64,000 nt of DNA from Loxodes magnus (Eukaryota; Ciliophora; Karyorelictea; Loxodida; Loxodidae): positions 61,894 through 125,893 of the forward strand of contig CAMPDV010001234.1 of the NCBI GenBank assembly GCA_946699065.1, in the 5' to 3' direction. Of the stretch, positions 12,093-24,884 are shown piece by piece. The notes beneath the pieces were generated by a model. The model saw only the letters and a list, made by a program, of their open reading frames with translations, did no database searches and was not told the origin of the DNA. Position 1 is the first letter of the stretch. Each line of letters opens with the position of its first letter. A program made the position numbers and the translations under genes.

Positions 12093-13141
12093 TTATTTAC
12101 TACTTTAAATCATTAAATCATTAAAATAACTGTTCGCCTTCTGGCTTAATTGAAGTTTTAAATGTATAAAATCTCCTTTCCTGGACTTCTCTCTTTTAAT
12201 AGTCTGAGCTAAGAATTTTTTTTTTCCGGATTTTCCCATTTCCCGATGGGAAGAATTCCGTCGCTCGCCATTTCAGTTGTTAATAGTTAATATTACTCCA
12301 AATATTCATTCTTATTCTTTTCTATTGGGGAAATTTTCGCCATAGATGTCAAGTGCTGTTGCAAATGTAACATCTTTTCCTTACTCTAGGAAATATCTTT
12401 TCTTGTTTCTCTGTTTCCATTGGAATTCCTTAAAAAGGCTTCTACAGGTTTTCTTCTATTAATTTACATTTGGAATCTAATTTTACTCAGTTTTTCTCGT
12501 CTTGCTCTTGCATTACTCAAATATCATTCTCTAAATTTTAAATTGACTCATAGATTCCGAGTTTAGCTCTTCGGTCTACCATATGGACTTCGTCATCATC
12601 TTCATGGTTTATAGAATCCTGACTTATTGTAAACATTTCTTCCTTCTGGGAGTTTAATTCCTCTTCAAGTTTTTTTATGTTTCTAATAAGTAGATGAATC
12701 AGCTGTTTCATCTATTCAGAGTTCATTTGTTCTATTTCAATGTTGTCTAAATCAAAGGTAATAGGATCTATATTAAATTATCGTACTTTACCTTCTTCGT
12801 TTATTTTTTATTTCTTCGTTATTATTTTTATCGATTCAGTTGAGTGGTCTCTTTTTTCAGTTTTCAATGGAGGCGTTGAGAGCTGTGTCAACTTTTCTGT
12901 TCTGAATTTTTGTCTCAGTACCTGCTTGTCCTTTGATGGAAGAAGTCCGCTTTATTTTAATTTAGCATTTTTTATTAGTTCTTCTAATTTATTTTGTTGT
13001 TCTGGTTATTTCTATTAAGAAGAGCGTTAAGTTGAAGAAGACGTGGTGAGAATATTTGCTTCTGGTTTTCTCTCCTGTTCTGAGGAGATGGTAAAAAAAT
13101 CCTTCTTGAAGCCAGCCATTTTATATTATTATTTACTACTT
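12093..13141 (-). mobile_element. Gag-only retroelement G1 with 13-bp target-site duplication
   Basis: A 1023-bp insert (12106-13128) between two 13-base direct repeats, 12093-12105 and 13129-13141. Its single frame (12118-13119) fills it almost completely: 9 bases lie before ATG and 12 after the stop. No polymerase is present, so it must be moved in trans. Confidence 0.75.
12118..13119 (-). CDS. Gag-like zinc-knuckle protein of element G1
   Basis: 333 codons in one frame, ATG at 13119 to TGA at 12120-12118. The start Met-Ala-Gly-Phe-Lys-Lys-Asp-Phe-Phe-Thr matches the starts of G2 (Met-Val-Glu-Gly-Phe-Lys-Lys) and G3 (Met-Leu-Glu-Gly). The middle is acidic and coiled-coil-like, followed by Pro-Met-Glu-Thr-Glu, which recurs in the other gags, then a zinc knuckle Cys-Tyr-Ile-Cys-x4-His-x4. 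The last ligand is Phe instead of Cys. Three internal TGA codons occur; the one just before the knuckle His aligns with a TGG in element G5. It probably binds element RNA, by analogy with Gag or LINE ORF1 proteins. Confidence 0.65.
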
Positions 13142-13215
13142 AAATAAAAAAATTAATTTATTTTATTGTAGAATATTTAAATATAGCTTTAAAAAGATTA
13201 AATATTTATATAAAA

Positions 13216-14376
13216 ATGGGTACAGATTGTTGTACATCAAGAGGTAAAGAAGGTGGAAAAGTAAGTAGTAATCAAGATAATTTAAAAGCAAGTGATGATG
13301 ATAAAAAAAGCAAAGAAAATAAGTCTCAGCAAAAAAAACCCTAATAATCTTTGTAAAAGATTAGATTTGCAAATTTATAAAACACCTGTTGGATGAATTC
13401 TGGGTTATAATGTCTTTTGCATACTGTTCCTCTAGTATAATATTATTTAAATGATTTTAAAGAAATTAATCTTAATATGTCCAATAAATTTGGAACTGGA
13501 GGAGAATTAACTAGAGAATTCGTTAATATTATAACAGAAACAGCAAAAAATAATCAAAAAGAATTTAAGCCATATACCTTTAGGTAAATATTAATAAAAT
13601 TTGCTCCTTAATTTAGAGAAGGAAAATAACATGACTCTTAATAATTTGTCAACTATTTTCTTGATGCTTTACATGAAGACTTAAATAAAATCACAGAAAA
13701 ACTTTATATAGAAGGAAAACCAAGCGATGGTAGATCAGATGAAGAAGTATCATTAGAATGTTGGAATAGATACTTAAAAAGAAACGATTCTAAGATAGTA
13801 GAATTAATGCATGGATAATTTAAATCTACTTTAAAGTGTGCTATATGTGGCTCCGAATAAATCATTTTTGATCCATTTTAATAATTTTGTGTTGAAATTC
13901 CTTAAAATGAAAAAAATCAGGCAGAAAAGAGTTAAATAACTTTAAATGATTGTTTTGAGCTCTATTAGAAAGAAGAAAAACTAGAAGGATAGAATTAGTT
14001 TAAATGCAAAAAATGTGATAAAAATGTAGATGGATCCAAGAAACTTAGTCTTTATAAGATACCGGAAATCTTTATAATATATTTAAAAAGATTTAAAGAA
14101 ATCGACCAAACTATATAAAAAAATGATTTGAATGTAGACTGTCCATTGATGTTAGATCTAACTTAGTTCTTACCAAATAATTATTAAGAATCAACAATAT
14201 ATGACTTGTATGCAGTGAATATTCATAAAGGAAGTGTAGAAGGAGGACATTACTTCGCACACGCAAAAGAAGGAGATTAGTGGTACGAATTTAACGACTC
14301 TTTTGTATGTTAATGCGATAATAAATAAGTTTAGAATGCATATGCAGTTTTTTATAGAAGAAGATAGAAGTAATGA
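13216..14376 (+). CDS. USP-2: short ubiquitin-specific protease with Met-Gly ... Cys-Cys start
   Basis: 386 codons from ATG 13216 to TGA 14374, with no internal TGA, which makes it the cleanest copy for checking the code. It begins Met-Gly-Thr-Asp-Cys-Cys, a strong candidate for myristoylation and palmitoylation. A short Lys/Gln-rich linker leads to the Cys box (catalytic Cys codon 58; the usual Gly before Asn-Thr-Cys is Gln). His-Asp-Ser-Gln-Gln-Phe follows, then the two Cys-x2-Cys pairs of the USP finger, Tyr-Leu-Lys-Arg-Phe, the His box (Gly-Gly-His-Tyr-Phe-Ala-His-Ala) and Trp-Tyr-Glu-Phe-Asn-Asp-Ser. All catalytic elements are present. It lies just downstream of element G1, which points away from it. 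Confidence 0.93.
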
Positions 14377-16430
14377 AACTTTTTATAAACACATCAATAA
14401 AATTTTAGAGTTTTATATATATTTTTGTTTATTTTTTATATTAAGAATAAAAATTATTATTTCTAAATTTAATAAAAATTTAAGCTTTTTCTTATTTTTT
14501 TCTTAAACTAAAACTAAATTTTAAGTTATAAATATTCTCTATATCCAAAATTGTATAATAAAAGATATAGCGTTAGAATTTCATGATCAATAAATCATAA
14601 CAAGAATTTATTTTATTAAAGATTGTAGAAATTAATCAAATGCATATATCATTAATTTGATTTGACTCTAAATTAAATAAAATTGAATTGTTTAATTTGT
14701 TTCAAAACATTCAAATTTTTATTTCTTTTTGATATTTTAGTCTACTAAAAATTCGTATTTTATTCTACTAAATAATCATAAAAAAATTTATTTAATATCT
14801 AATTTTTTTCTATTTTCCTCTTTCACAAGCAAGATAAAGAAATAACGTTTTTTATTTCATTTTTACTATAATTTTTAGTTATTTTACATAATTTATAAAC
14901 TTAAACACTTTTCATTTTAAATTAATAACTATGATTGTTTATCATAATGAAATTTAACCTAATTTTATTTAAAATTGAAAGTTGAAGCTTGCTTTATAAG
15001 AAAGTGAATTTAGGAGACTAAAAAGATATTAAAGAATTCTAATTTCATCATTTTTATTATTTTATAGTATTTTCATATATTTTGAGATCTATCTATAATA
15101 TAAGGTTATAATTTAAGAAGCCAATAATAGAAAAATATTAAAATAAATTACCAGCTTATAATCATTTTCTCGTTATAAGTTAGAAACAATTGCTTTAAAA
15201 AGCCCAAATTAATAGAAAGTAAAAGAAATTGCCTTGATAAAAGAAGCAAAAAAAAGGATTTTGGTAATTAACATTGTAGAAGTAGAATAAAATTTTTCCT
15301 AAAAGTTCTGACAATAACGCTGATATAAAGATGAAATCAACTTAAGTTTAATTAATTAAGTAAAATAAATACAAGCCAAATCATGAAGATTTGCAGTTTA
15401 GGAAAAATTTTAGAATCTAAAATGAGACCATTAGATTTAATTGATCAGAGTTGCTAAAAAATATTATTGCAAAAGAATTATGATCTATAAATATGTTTTT
15501 ATAAATTGAAGAAGAAATGATAAAATACACAAACAAAAGTTTGAATTCGAGTTGATTGAAATTTATTCACTTAGTTAATAAAAATATTCCACAGTTTTAA
15601 TTCGTTTTAATTCTCATAATTTTAATAGGTAACTTCCTAAACTTTCAATTTCGCTAAATAGGTAGGAAACGTATTTAGGTTAGGAATAAAAAAAAGATTG
15701 AATAGTGAATAAATTTTGAAACATCAGATAAAAGATGCTAAAAATTTGAAATAAATATAACTTTGATTTAAAAATTAAAGTTCAAAGAAAACTGTATATT
15801 AAGATAGAAAAACTTTACTATTTTCAGAGTCAAATGATTAAATCAAATTTATAAGTAATCACAAAAATAATTTCAAACAGGAATGGCAGTTCTGAAAAGA
15901 AGAATCAATATCCAACTGAAAGTATATTTGAAATTTAGGTTGACTTATAGCTTATGATTTAAACAAAGTTATTACTAAGATCTTAAAATAATTTAAATAA
16001 TTGATTCAAAAATTATTAATTAAATCTAAATCAAATTAGAAAAGCAACTATTTATTGTATTTCACTTTTTATTAAATAAGTTTAAAAAATAATTTTAACT
16101 AATAATCTTTCATTTATCATCCTTCTATTATTATTTAAATATTTTTAATTAAAAAAATGTTTAGCCTAGAGTTAAATAATTTTTAGGTTGTTATTTTGAA
16201 AATTTTTATAAGTATAATCTACAAATTAATAGCTTAAATTAGCTTAAAATTCATCTATGTGAATCTAGTTGATTTTTTATCATTATTCTCTACTTTTTTT
16301 ACTCGAAATACATTTTAAAACTATTTTTGATTATAATGAAATATTGGTGAAATATTATTGTTATAGTTTTCGAATTTAAAGATATTGTCTATAATTTTAT
16401 TTATTTAGCTTCACATTTCAAAATTAATCT
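14377..16430. other. Degenerate segment paralogous to about 25300-27100
   Basis: No intact gene. Stretches such as 15180-15420 and 15880-16250 can be aligned by eye with 25300-25600 and 26400-26780, including similar Lys/Gln-rich readings, so this is an old duplicated segment. Functions of these readings are not recognised. Confidence 0.4.
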
Positions 16431-16745
16431 TTTAATTTATGGTATCATTGGAAGAATTTAGCCTTTTATATGTTTTACTGAGAGTCTTTTTTCAATATTA
16501 CTCTGGTTTAGTCTTTTCCTTTTGTTGATTGAAAATATAATCTTATTAAAGCCAATAAATATGGAATTGGTAGTGCTTTTACAAGAGACCTCGCTAATAT
16601 CTCAAAATAAATGCAAAAAACATATCACAAGTCCCAGATTCAAGGAGATTTTGGTACTTAATTTACAAAATAGCAATAACATGATTGTCAAAAGTTTATC
16701 GTCTTTATGCTTGATAACTGCATAAAGATTTAAATAAAAGAATAT
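16430..16745 (+). pseudogene. USP relic, highly diverged
   Basis: One frame retains a shadow of the USP domain: Asn-Lys-Tyr-Gly-Ile-Gly, Thr-Arg-Asp-Leu-Ala-Asn-Ile, Phe-Thr, then Gln-His-Asp-Cys-Gln-Lys-Phe and Phe-Met-Leu-Asp. These align with the intact Asn-Lys-Phe-Gly-Thr-Gly, Thr-Arg-Glu-Phe-Ala-Asn-Ile and Gln-His-Asp-Ser-Gln-Gln-Phe. The Cys box upstream is scrambled and nothing of the finger or His box follows. It is the oldest-looking member of the cluster and has the same orientation as the others. Confidence 0.6.
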
Positions 16746-17199
16746 AAAAATATTGAAGAGAAGAGAGAAAAATTATGTTTTCGTAGACGAAGAAGTTTCT
16801 TAAGATGTTGAGAAAAAATAAGGATTAAATTTGAATTTTGAAGAAAATTAAACTTACACCATGCTTTTACTCTTAACGAATTCTTGTTATATATAATGGG
16901 TAGTTCTCTTATAGTTTCTGTTATCAGGAGCTGCCAGAAATACTTATACATTAATAAAAATTTTCTATTCTCTTCCTAGATTGGATAATGTCAAGATAAG
17001 CTCATAAGGTATTAATTTTTTCATAATGATTCTATTATTTAAATTTTTTTATATTTCTACAATTGAAAAAATTGATTTTAATATATAATATTTAAAAATA
17101 AATTATATTTGTGACTTTAAACCATATTATTCCTTTTTTATTCGATATATAAAAGGTATAAAATAAACAATTTGATAAATGTTTCGATCATAAATTTTA

Positions 17200-20100
17200 T
17201 TGTAATATAAAATTTTAATATTTTGGTAGAAATTAAAAAAAAATTGAAAAATATAGAAATTAAAATTATTTTTCTAATTTTTAAATTAAGTAAATTTAGA
17301 TGTTCAAGAATATAAAATTTCAATTATTTTCTTTATTTTTTTCATTAAGATTTCTTCCATAGAAAAATTAACAAAGAAAGGTTATGAAATCAGTAAAAAA
17401 ATTAATTGGAACTTTGCCATCAATCAGAAAAATTGCAAGGAACTTTTCTTTTTCTTCAATGATTGAAATGAAAAATATTCGCATGTGCTTTTTGATTAAA
17501 TGTAATAGTTATGAAAATATTTAATATAAAGATCTACGAACTTTAAGAAAGATTAATTTAACTTTTGATGCATGCAATTAATTAAATTTAGAAACGACAT
17601 ACTTACGTTAGTAATCCGATTAAAAATATAATCTTAAAAGAGAAAAATTTTAACTTTGATTATTATTGAGGAATTTCAATGATAACTGAAGTAAGTAATT
17701 AAAATATTGATACTGTACTATAATTAAAAGTCTAAATAAAAATTTAAAAATCCGAATTCACAAAAATCATGAAAAATTAAAAAAATATATTCTTTCATAG
17801 TGAAAAAGAGATAAAAACTAAAAATATTGAAATTAAAATTCTACTCATCATCTTATAAAAGGCTGTTTTAGTTTCAAAAGACTTATAAGGTAAAAATCAT
17901 ATAATTGAAAAGAGATAGCAAAATTATATATAAATAAAATGCAAACAAAAATAAAAAAAAGAGGAGAGAGATATTAATCATCCACATAAATATTTACAAT
18001 CCAAATAATAAGTAAAATGTTTATAAAATGATTTAAAATAAAGTAAATGAAATTAAGAGAGTCATCTAACGCATTTGTCATATTAAAAATATATATAACT
18101 AAATTAAAAAGTTTAAATTGGAGTTTAGTGAACTTGGAGGACTTTCAACCTCGTGTTCACAGGACCAGTTTGATAACCTGGCTGGAACCAGCTCCCTTCA
18201 GAACTCTTTCTTCAGTCGCCTTGGATTGTGTACCACTTCGGTTTGTAGATTTGACCTCCTGACGGATAAAATTAGTTAGAGAATTCTCGTCTAATCTTAT
18301 CCTAATATTAGTACTATTATTTTTCTTATTATTTTCTATTCCAGTACTATTATTTAATTAATTTCAATTTCTAACATTGTCTATATTTATGTCCAGTTTG
18401 TTTGCATACAAAACATCTTGGTTTATTCCTAATTCATTTCTTGTCTGGACTCTTCGGTAAATTAGTAATTCCTTCTATGTCCATTGGATCTTGAATTGTC
18501 CTAACTTTGAATTCCTACTACTGTTGCTACTTGCTGTTCTCTTCAAGCACAGTTGTTCTTTGCTGCAGCAATCCCATTTCCCTGAAGAAAGTGTTTTGCT
18601 CTCGATCGTAGACTTCCCAGAAGGTTTCTTTCCGTTCCTTGAGCTCAGTAACTTGATTTTTAGAGCTCTATTCTCTAATTGTAGCCTCTTTACTTCCTCC
18701 TTCAGGTCAGAGAATCGATTAAAATTTATGCCTGTTTTTCCTGGAACTATGGCATCGCAAACTCTCGTACGGCTGCTGCTTCTTGCGTCTCCAGCACCTT
18801 TCTAGGTCCTTCCTCTTCAATTAGTGTCATCGGGGTAGCCTTTTGGTGCTTTTGTCCCATCTTTTAGGTTGGTCTGGAAGTTCCTAGTTGAGTCTATTAT
18901 TCTTGAAGGTTTTGAGAAGAAGATTATTTCTAGGAAGAAGATGTGTGAGTTAAAGATGAGGGTTCTTACTTTCTCTCCCCTTTTTAGGAGGTGGTATAAA
19001 AGCCTTTCTTGAACCCTTCTACCATTTTATTATATTCATATTAAAAATATTTTTTTCTTTGCACTTAAAGATATTAAATTTTATTTTTTATTTAAATTTT
19101 AAACAAATTTAAAATATAAAAACTTTCTTTCTAACTTATAAAAAAATAAATTAGTAAGAATTTTTAAATTAAAAAAATATAAAAAATCTTAGATTAAAAA
19201 ATTATGAAATATATGTTTTGCAAACAGATACATGTAATAGAAAATTAATTTTTAATTATAATATAATTTTTAATTTGTTTTATTCTACTTTCAATTTAAT
19301 TAAATTTTTTTTAATTTTATAATAAAATTTAAAAAAATAAGCAGAAAGATAGATAATAAATATTGAAGCATAAAATAATTTATTTTAAGTTTTATTTACT
19401 AGTAATTTTTCTAAGAGCTATTAATTTAAATTATATTTATAAAGGTTTACTTTATTCAAATCTAAGTACTAATTTCTAAATCAATTTTAAAACATATCTA
19501 GCTATAGAAAATTATTCAAATATAATAATTTTATTCTTTTCATTTTTATCATTTTACTTTTCCTTTATTGCTTCAAATAAAAAATTAAAAGATGTTTTTG
19601 CTACAAAATAAATAATAACATTTCGAAATTTTTTTAAGATAAATAGCAATAAATGAATAAATATTTCCTTAAAGGTTAAAAGGATTAATGTTGACATTAC
19701 TAATAAAACTATTCTAGGCATCAAAATATATAATGTCTTTTATACTGATTAATCTACTTTAATTTTTATTTTAAAAGATGAAATAAATTAAGTTCATGTT
19801 TTTGGAAATGGATATAACAACTAAGTTAGATTAAAAAAATGTATATTAATATTATAAACTTTTACTTAATCTTATTTTAATAATTTTTAACAAAAATAAA
19901 ATTTTTTATTTATTTCTAAAAAAGATTAAAAATTAAAAAATTATAAAATAATAAAAGTTAAAAGAATGAAATGATTAAAAATGAAAGAGTATTGTAATAT
20001 TGGAGAAATTATAAAATAAATTTGGAAAGATTATTATAAACATTTTATGATTTAGAGGTTAAAAATAAATTAGGTTTTTAGTAATATGAAAATTTTATTT

Positions 20101-20560
20101 TAGGAGATAGTAGCTGCATGAAAACTCTGAATTTTAGATATAAAAAGGAAATATAATAAAAAATATTTTTACTTAATTTGGACAGCTTCTCTACATTTTT
20201 AAAAGTGAGATATAAAAGCCTTCATATTATAAAAATAATTTGGTTCTTATTAAGAAATTTACATACATAGCCATGTTCATATATGTTTAGTTAAAAGCTT
20301 AATTAATTTCAGATAATTTAATATAAAAATCTAAATCTAAAGGGTTTATTTAACTGTATCAAATGACTAAAAATAATCTCTTATTATTCTAACTTTATTT
20401 TTCCTTTACAAATATTAAGGTTTAAAAAATTAACTTTCAATAAAGAAATTAGTGAGTTTTCTGATTAATGAATTTCATCTTTTAATTTTACATCCAAAAC
20501 AGAAAACTTAAAGAGATTTTTCATAAAATCAGCTTTTTCACAGCTAGTATATTCATTCCA
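17200..20560. repeat. Segmental duplication, partner about 52900-55150
   Basis: The flanks of this segment align by eye, in the same orientation, with 52900-55150 (for example 17210-17660 with 52910-53350, and 19290-20110 with 54240-54990). The two copies differ by insertions: this copy carries gag element G2 (18093-19035), and the partner carries a 240-bp element (53345-53592). No gene other than G2 is supported here. Confidence 0.7.
18078..19050 (-). mobile_element. Gag-only retroelement G2 with 15-bp target-site duplication
   Basis: A 943-bp, GC-richer insert (18093-19035) between 15-base direct repeats (18078-18092 and 19036-19050). The duplicated partner at about 53992-54020 lacks it, giving an empty site. 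On the - strand it starts at ATG 19025 (Met-Val-Glu-Gly-Phe-Lys-Lys-Gly-Phe). It carries a coiled-coil-like middle, Asp-Pro-Met-Asp-Ile-Glu, and a perfect CCHC zinc knuckle at 18415-18374 (Cys-Phe-Val-Cys-x4-His-x4-Cys). The N-terminal half and the knuckle half are in different frames, so there is at least one frameshift. Confidence 0.8.
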
Positions 20561-20813
20561 CGTTAGAAAATATTAAAAGATACAAGCAGTTAGAATTATA
20601 ATAAAGAAACAGAAAAAGTTTCTGAAATTAATTAAATAATTAATTATAAAATAAAGTTTATAGAAGGTAAAAGAAAAGTTGAATTATTGTGATCATTATA
20701 TTGTAAATTATTTTCGTGAGCATAAAAGGAAAAATTATTATATATTTAAATTATTTTGTTTTAATTTATAAGCAAAATAGATTAAAATAATCTAGTAAGT
20801 TAAAAAAATAAAT

Positions 20814-22025
20814 ATGGGATTATGTTTGAAATAATAAAAAGATATTCGTGAAGATAAAACCAGTTAAAAAAAACCAAAAAGTAATAATTTTAAGACAAAA
20901 AACGATGCAAAAAGCATAAATTTAAAATAATCTGGACTAGTTAAAGTAAATAAGTAAAAAGAAATATCAAATAGAAATAAATCTCATTAGAATGATAAAA
21001 TTCGAGAGTACCCAATAAAATTAAAAAATCTAGGAAATACTTGCTGGATGAATGCTGGATTACAATGTATTTTAAATACAACTCCTCTCGTATAATATTT
21101 TAATTCTGACTATCAGGAAAGTAATCTTAATAAAACAAATAAATTTGGAACTGGAGGTGTTCTAACTAAAGAATTCGTAAACATTTTATAAAAAACATCA
21201 AATAAGACTCATGGAGTTTATAATCCTAAAAGATTTAGATAAAAATTAACACAGTTTGCGCCTTAATTTACAGAAGGAAACTAGCATGACTCTTAATAGT
21301 TTATAAACTTTTTCCTTGATGCTCTACACGAAGATTTGAATGAGATAAAAGAAAAATCTTATATTAAAGGAATTCCAAGTGCAGGTAGACCAGATGAAAT
21401 AGTTTCGTAAGAATGTTGGGATAAACATTTAAAAAGAAATAAATCTTTTATAGTAGATCTAATGCATGGACAATTAAAATAAACTTTAAAATGTGAGAAA
21501 TGCTAGTTGACTTAAGTAACTTTCGATCCTTTTCAAATGCTCTGTGTTGAAATTCCTAAAGAAAGTAAAAATTAAAAATAGAGACACCAAGTAAACTTAT
21601 ACGATTGTTTCAGATTTGTATAAAGAGAAGAATAATTATAAAGAATGAATCAGTTTTATTGCGAAGTATGCAAAAAACATGTAAATGGAACTAAAAATAT
21701 TAACTTATATAAGGTTCCATAAATATTCATTGTTTATATTAAGAGATTCATTTAAAATGGCTACAATATTGAAAAAAATGATATGAGTATTGAATATCCT
21801 TTAGAATTGAAATTATAAAAATTTTTGCCTTAAAATTACGATTAATCTACAGATTATGATTTATATGCTGTTAATATCCATACTGGAACTGTAAGAGGAG
21901 GCCATTATTACGCTTATGCAAAATTAGACGAAGAATGGTACAAATTCAATGATTCCCGCGTAGGAAAATGTAAAAATGTTCAAAGTTCAAATGCTTACGT
22001 GCTTTTCTATCAAAAACATAGTTGA
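20814..22025 (+). CDS. USP-3: ubiquitin-specific protease, intact
   Basis: 403 codons from ATG 20814 to TGA 22023, with no internal TGA. Starts Met-Gly-Leu-Cys, again a lipidation-type start, then a basic, Ser/Asn-rich linker of about 60 residues. The catalytic Cys is codon 77 (Gly-Asn-Thr-Cys-Trp-Met-Asn-Ala-Gly-Leu-Gln-Cys). Finger Cys-x2-Cys pairs, Tyr-Ile-Lys-Arg-Phe, the His box (Gly-Gly-His-Tyr-Tyr-Ala-Tyr-Ala) and Glu-Glu-Trp-Tyr are present. All catalytic elements look functional. It is convergent with the LINE remnant whose stop is at 22118. Confidence 0.93.
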
Positions 22026-22117
22026 CATTCAAATAAATTTATTTATTTCATAAAATTTTTAAATTAAATTAAATTAAAAAATAAATATTAGCTTAAAAGC
22101 TTTCAAGTCTATGGTTC

Positions 22118-23800
22118 TCATTCATTACTTCTCTTCAGTTTTCTAAGATTTTTTTCTACTTAAAAATATTTATCGAATAAATTTTCTATTTCTTTGTTAT
22201 CTTGATTCTTTAAATGTATATTTTCTGAATGTAGTTTTTCTTAAAATTTTATTATTGTCTTGTTTTTGAACTAAATTTAACTTCAACTTTATTTTACTAT
22301 TTTATCTATTTCTTCAATTTGATTTTTATTATTCTTTGTTATTTTGTTAATTTAAATTTGATTATATTCTAAATATTCTCTTATGTTAATATTGCTTATT
22401 TGATTTTGTTTTTTATTTTTTTTAATATAATTTTTAATGTTTTTTTCTATTTATAATATTTCTTCATAGTAGTATTTACAATCAAATATATGTTTATATA
22501 CCTCTTCCTTTTTGCAAATACATTAAATTTCTTATTATATAATATTTCTACTATTTAAATCTCCTCTGAATGATAATAATTAAGTTCTTAGTTTGAAAAT
22601 TATTTTTTTGTTGCTTAATTTTATGTTTGTTTTTAATCATGTAAGTCATTTTTGGAAAATATAATTCATTTTAAAATTACTTATACACTATTTATGCTGT
22701 TTTTAGTCCTTTTATATTGCTTTCCTCATCTATTTTTATCCTTTCTATGGTATTTTAAAAGAATTTCATTTTTACTTTTTTCATAATAAAATCATTATAC
22801 ATAGAAAAGTTTTTTTCTTTAATTTAATCAATTTCCAGCGTCGATATATCATAAAACTTTAACATTTTTTGAAGTTTTTTTTGTAAGAAGAATTTTTCTT
22901 TTAGCTAAGTTCGAATAATTGTATAAATTATGAATTTTATCTCATTCTAATTTGATTTATTTAGGTTCTATATTATTCATATAATTTTTTATAAAATTTA
23001 AAGTATCTTAACGCTGTCATTTATTCAAATTATAGTCAATTAAAATCTATATATTATAGTTCATTTCAGGAGGATTGTGTTATTTTCATAAATTTTCTTA
23101 TTACTTATCTTTAAGTTGTGTGAATTCTATTTTTAATTTATATTATTCCTGGCAATATGCTATAAGGTATTATTTCAGAGCAATATTCAAGTTTCGGTAA
23201 ACAGAAGAGTCTATACAAATTTTTAAAATTAATTGGGTAAGTTTTTTATAAAATTTTTAAATAGAAAATAAATTTAATTATTTTAGTATTAGTGTGACAT
23301 TATATAATACAAATTTTAGCTTTTCTCTATATAATAAAAAATAATGGTAAGTTTAATTTAATAATTGCATGTTAAAAAATATTTTAAAATTAAGATAAAA
23401 ATTTTGATTTGCTAAAGAGTTCAGAATTTTATACTTCTTGAAAGTCATTACTGATCCAAATGTATTGCAACCGAGCGAAGAGATATTCAAAATTAAAAAA
23501 AATGTGATTTAACGAATTTCTCTAAAATTGGTTAACCTAAAACATTTTTATTAAACGGCAGGGAGAATGAATTACTGTGTTCTTGAAGGAATTGAAGATC
23601 CTCATAATGGAAAATTTTAATTAAATAGTATAAAATATATATATACATTTCATTATCTTATCTTGGTAAATTATTAAGAAATCCCTTTTTAAACCAGCTT
23701 CAAATTAAGCATTTTTTTCTTTATAATTTAGTCTTTTTTCAAAGCATGCTAAGCTCTAATCTTGTCTTTTATCCTCAAAATTATTAAGGAAACATTATTT
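22118..23800 (-). mobile_element. LINE polymerase remnant: RT thumb to C-terminal zinc motif
   Basis: On the - strand one frame is open from about 23800 to a TGA at 22120-22118 if internal TGA is Trp. At 23200-23180 it reads Leu-Pro-Lys-Leu-Glu-Tyr-Cys-Ser-Glu-Ile, the conserved Pro-x-Leu-Glu-Tyr block that follows the RT domain in CR1/L2-like LINEs, then an Arg-rich Gln-Arg helix region. Near the end, Leu-Arg-Thr is followed by Cys-Ile-Cys-x7-His-x3-Cys (22522 to about 22478), the cysteine-histidine motif typical of LINE C-termini. The seven or so TGA codons all sit where Trp is plausible. The catalytic palm lies upstream and was not found. It could be the source, or a relative of the source, that mobilised the small elements. 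Confidence 0.6.
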
Positions 23801-24028
23801 AATTTCTATTGTTATCTTTTTAATTTTGTCTCACCTTAATCAAAATGAAAAAATGTCTGTTATTTCGTTTTTAATAAGGATTTTTAGTACAGATATTCAA
23901 TCAAAATCTAAGGAACTACTCGCTTTTATAAATAGTTTTTTTGTTTCTTGCAAGCATAATAAGAGCCTTATTATTATGAAAAAAATAGATAAAATACCTT
24001 CTAAAGGAAAAAACTAAATAATCTTAGC

Positions 24029-24838
24029 ATGAATTGAGAAAAAGAGATATTACAATATTTTTTGAAGAATCAAACCCAAAATCTTTATATTTGGATTAGA
24101 ACGAAAGAATTAGAACCTTGCTATAAACCACAGTGAAATTTAACAACAGAGCAACTAATTAAAAATGAAAATTAGCGAAAAATTGAAACGTTAGAGGAAA
24201 ACATGCAGCTAAAATAAATAGAAGAGAGGATCGACCAATTTCCTCCATATAATTAATCAATAATATAATAAAAACTAAACTAATGAAAAAGTTATGCTTG
24301 AGAAATAGTAGAAATCAATTTAAAAATAAAAGTAAAGTAATATATTAAAATGCTGATTTTTTAAGAGGAAATTCACCTGGTAAGAGTATGCTAAAAGCTA
24401 AAAATAAATATAGAATAGAGGAAAAAACTATTGATCAAGCTTATTTAATATATATTTATAAAGATAAGATTAGCCTTTTAAAGGAAAGCTGTATTAGAAA
24501 ATATAATTGCATATGTGAGTAATGGAAGCAAGTAATATAATAATGAGGGTATGTAATCTGAAAAGAGCAAGAAGAGTACTGAACTGAAGAGAAAGAATAA
24601 GAAGAAAGTTATTAACCTTTTCAGAAGCAGAAAGGAATATTTTATAAACAATAATATAGTAAGACTTAACTAATACTGTGAGGATCCTATTAAAAGAGAA
24701 ATCACACAAATCTATTAATATTTTTAATAATAGATTTATTTTAATGTAAGTACTTGGAAAAGGTAAGGGTAGAAGAAGACAATAGAACTAAAGAATCTGA
24801 ATCTAATTTTTTTAATTTTATAATATTTTTATATATGA
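24029..24838 (+). CDS. D-family hypothetical protein, longest copy
   Basis: 269 codons from ATG 24029 to TGA 24836 with four internal TGA codons, each in a context where Trp fits (for example Met-Asn-W-Glu-Lys-Glu-Ile-Leu). Not a family I recognise. It is Gln/Lys/Ile-rich with a long helical middle (Glu-Thr-Leu-Glu-Glu and Gln-Ile-Glu-Glu-Arg) and a basic C-terminal part. Copies at 49380-50090 and 58200-58690 share the segment Leu-Lys-Gln-Ile-Glu-Glu-Arg and keep one of the TGA codons at the homologous position. The frame is also open upstream, so the start is uncertain. Confidence 0.45.
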
Positions 24839-24884
24839 TTAGATATATCTATAAGATATGCTTTACTTTTGAAGAAATTAATAA

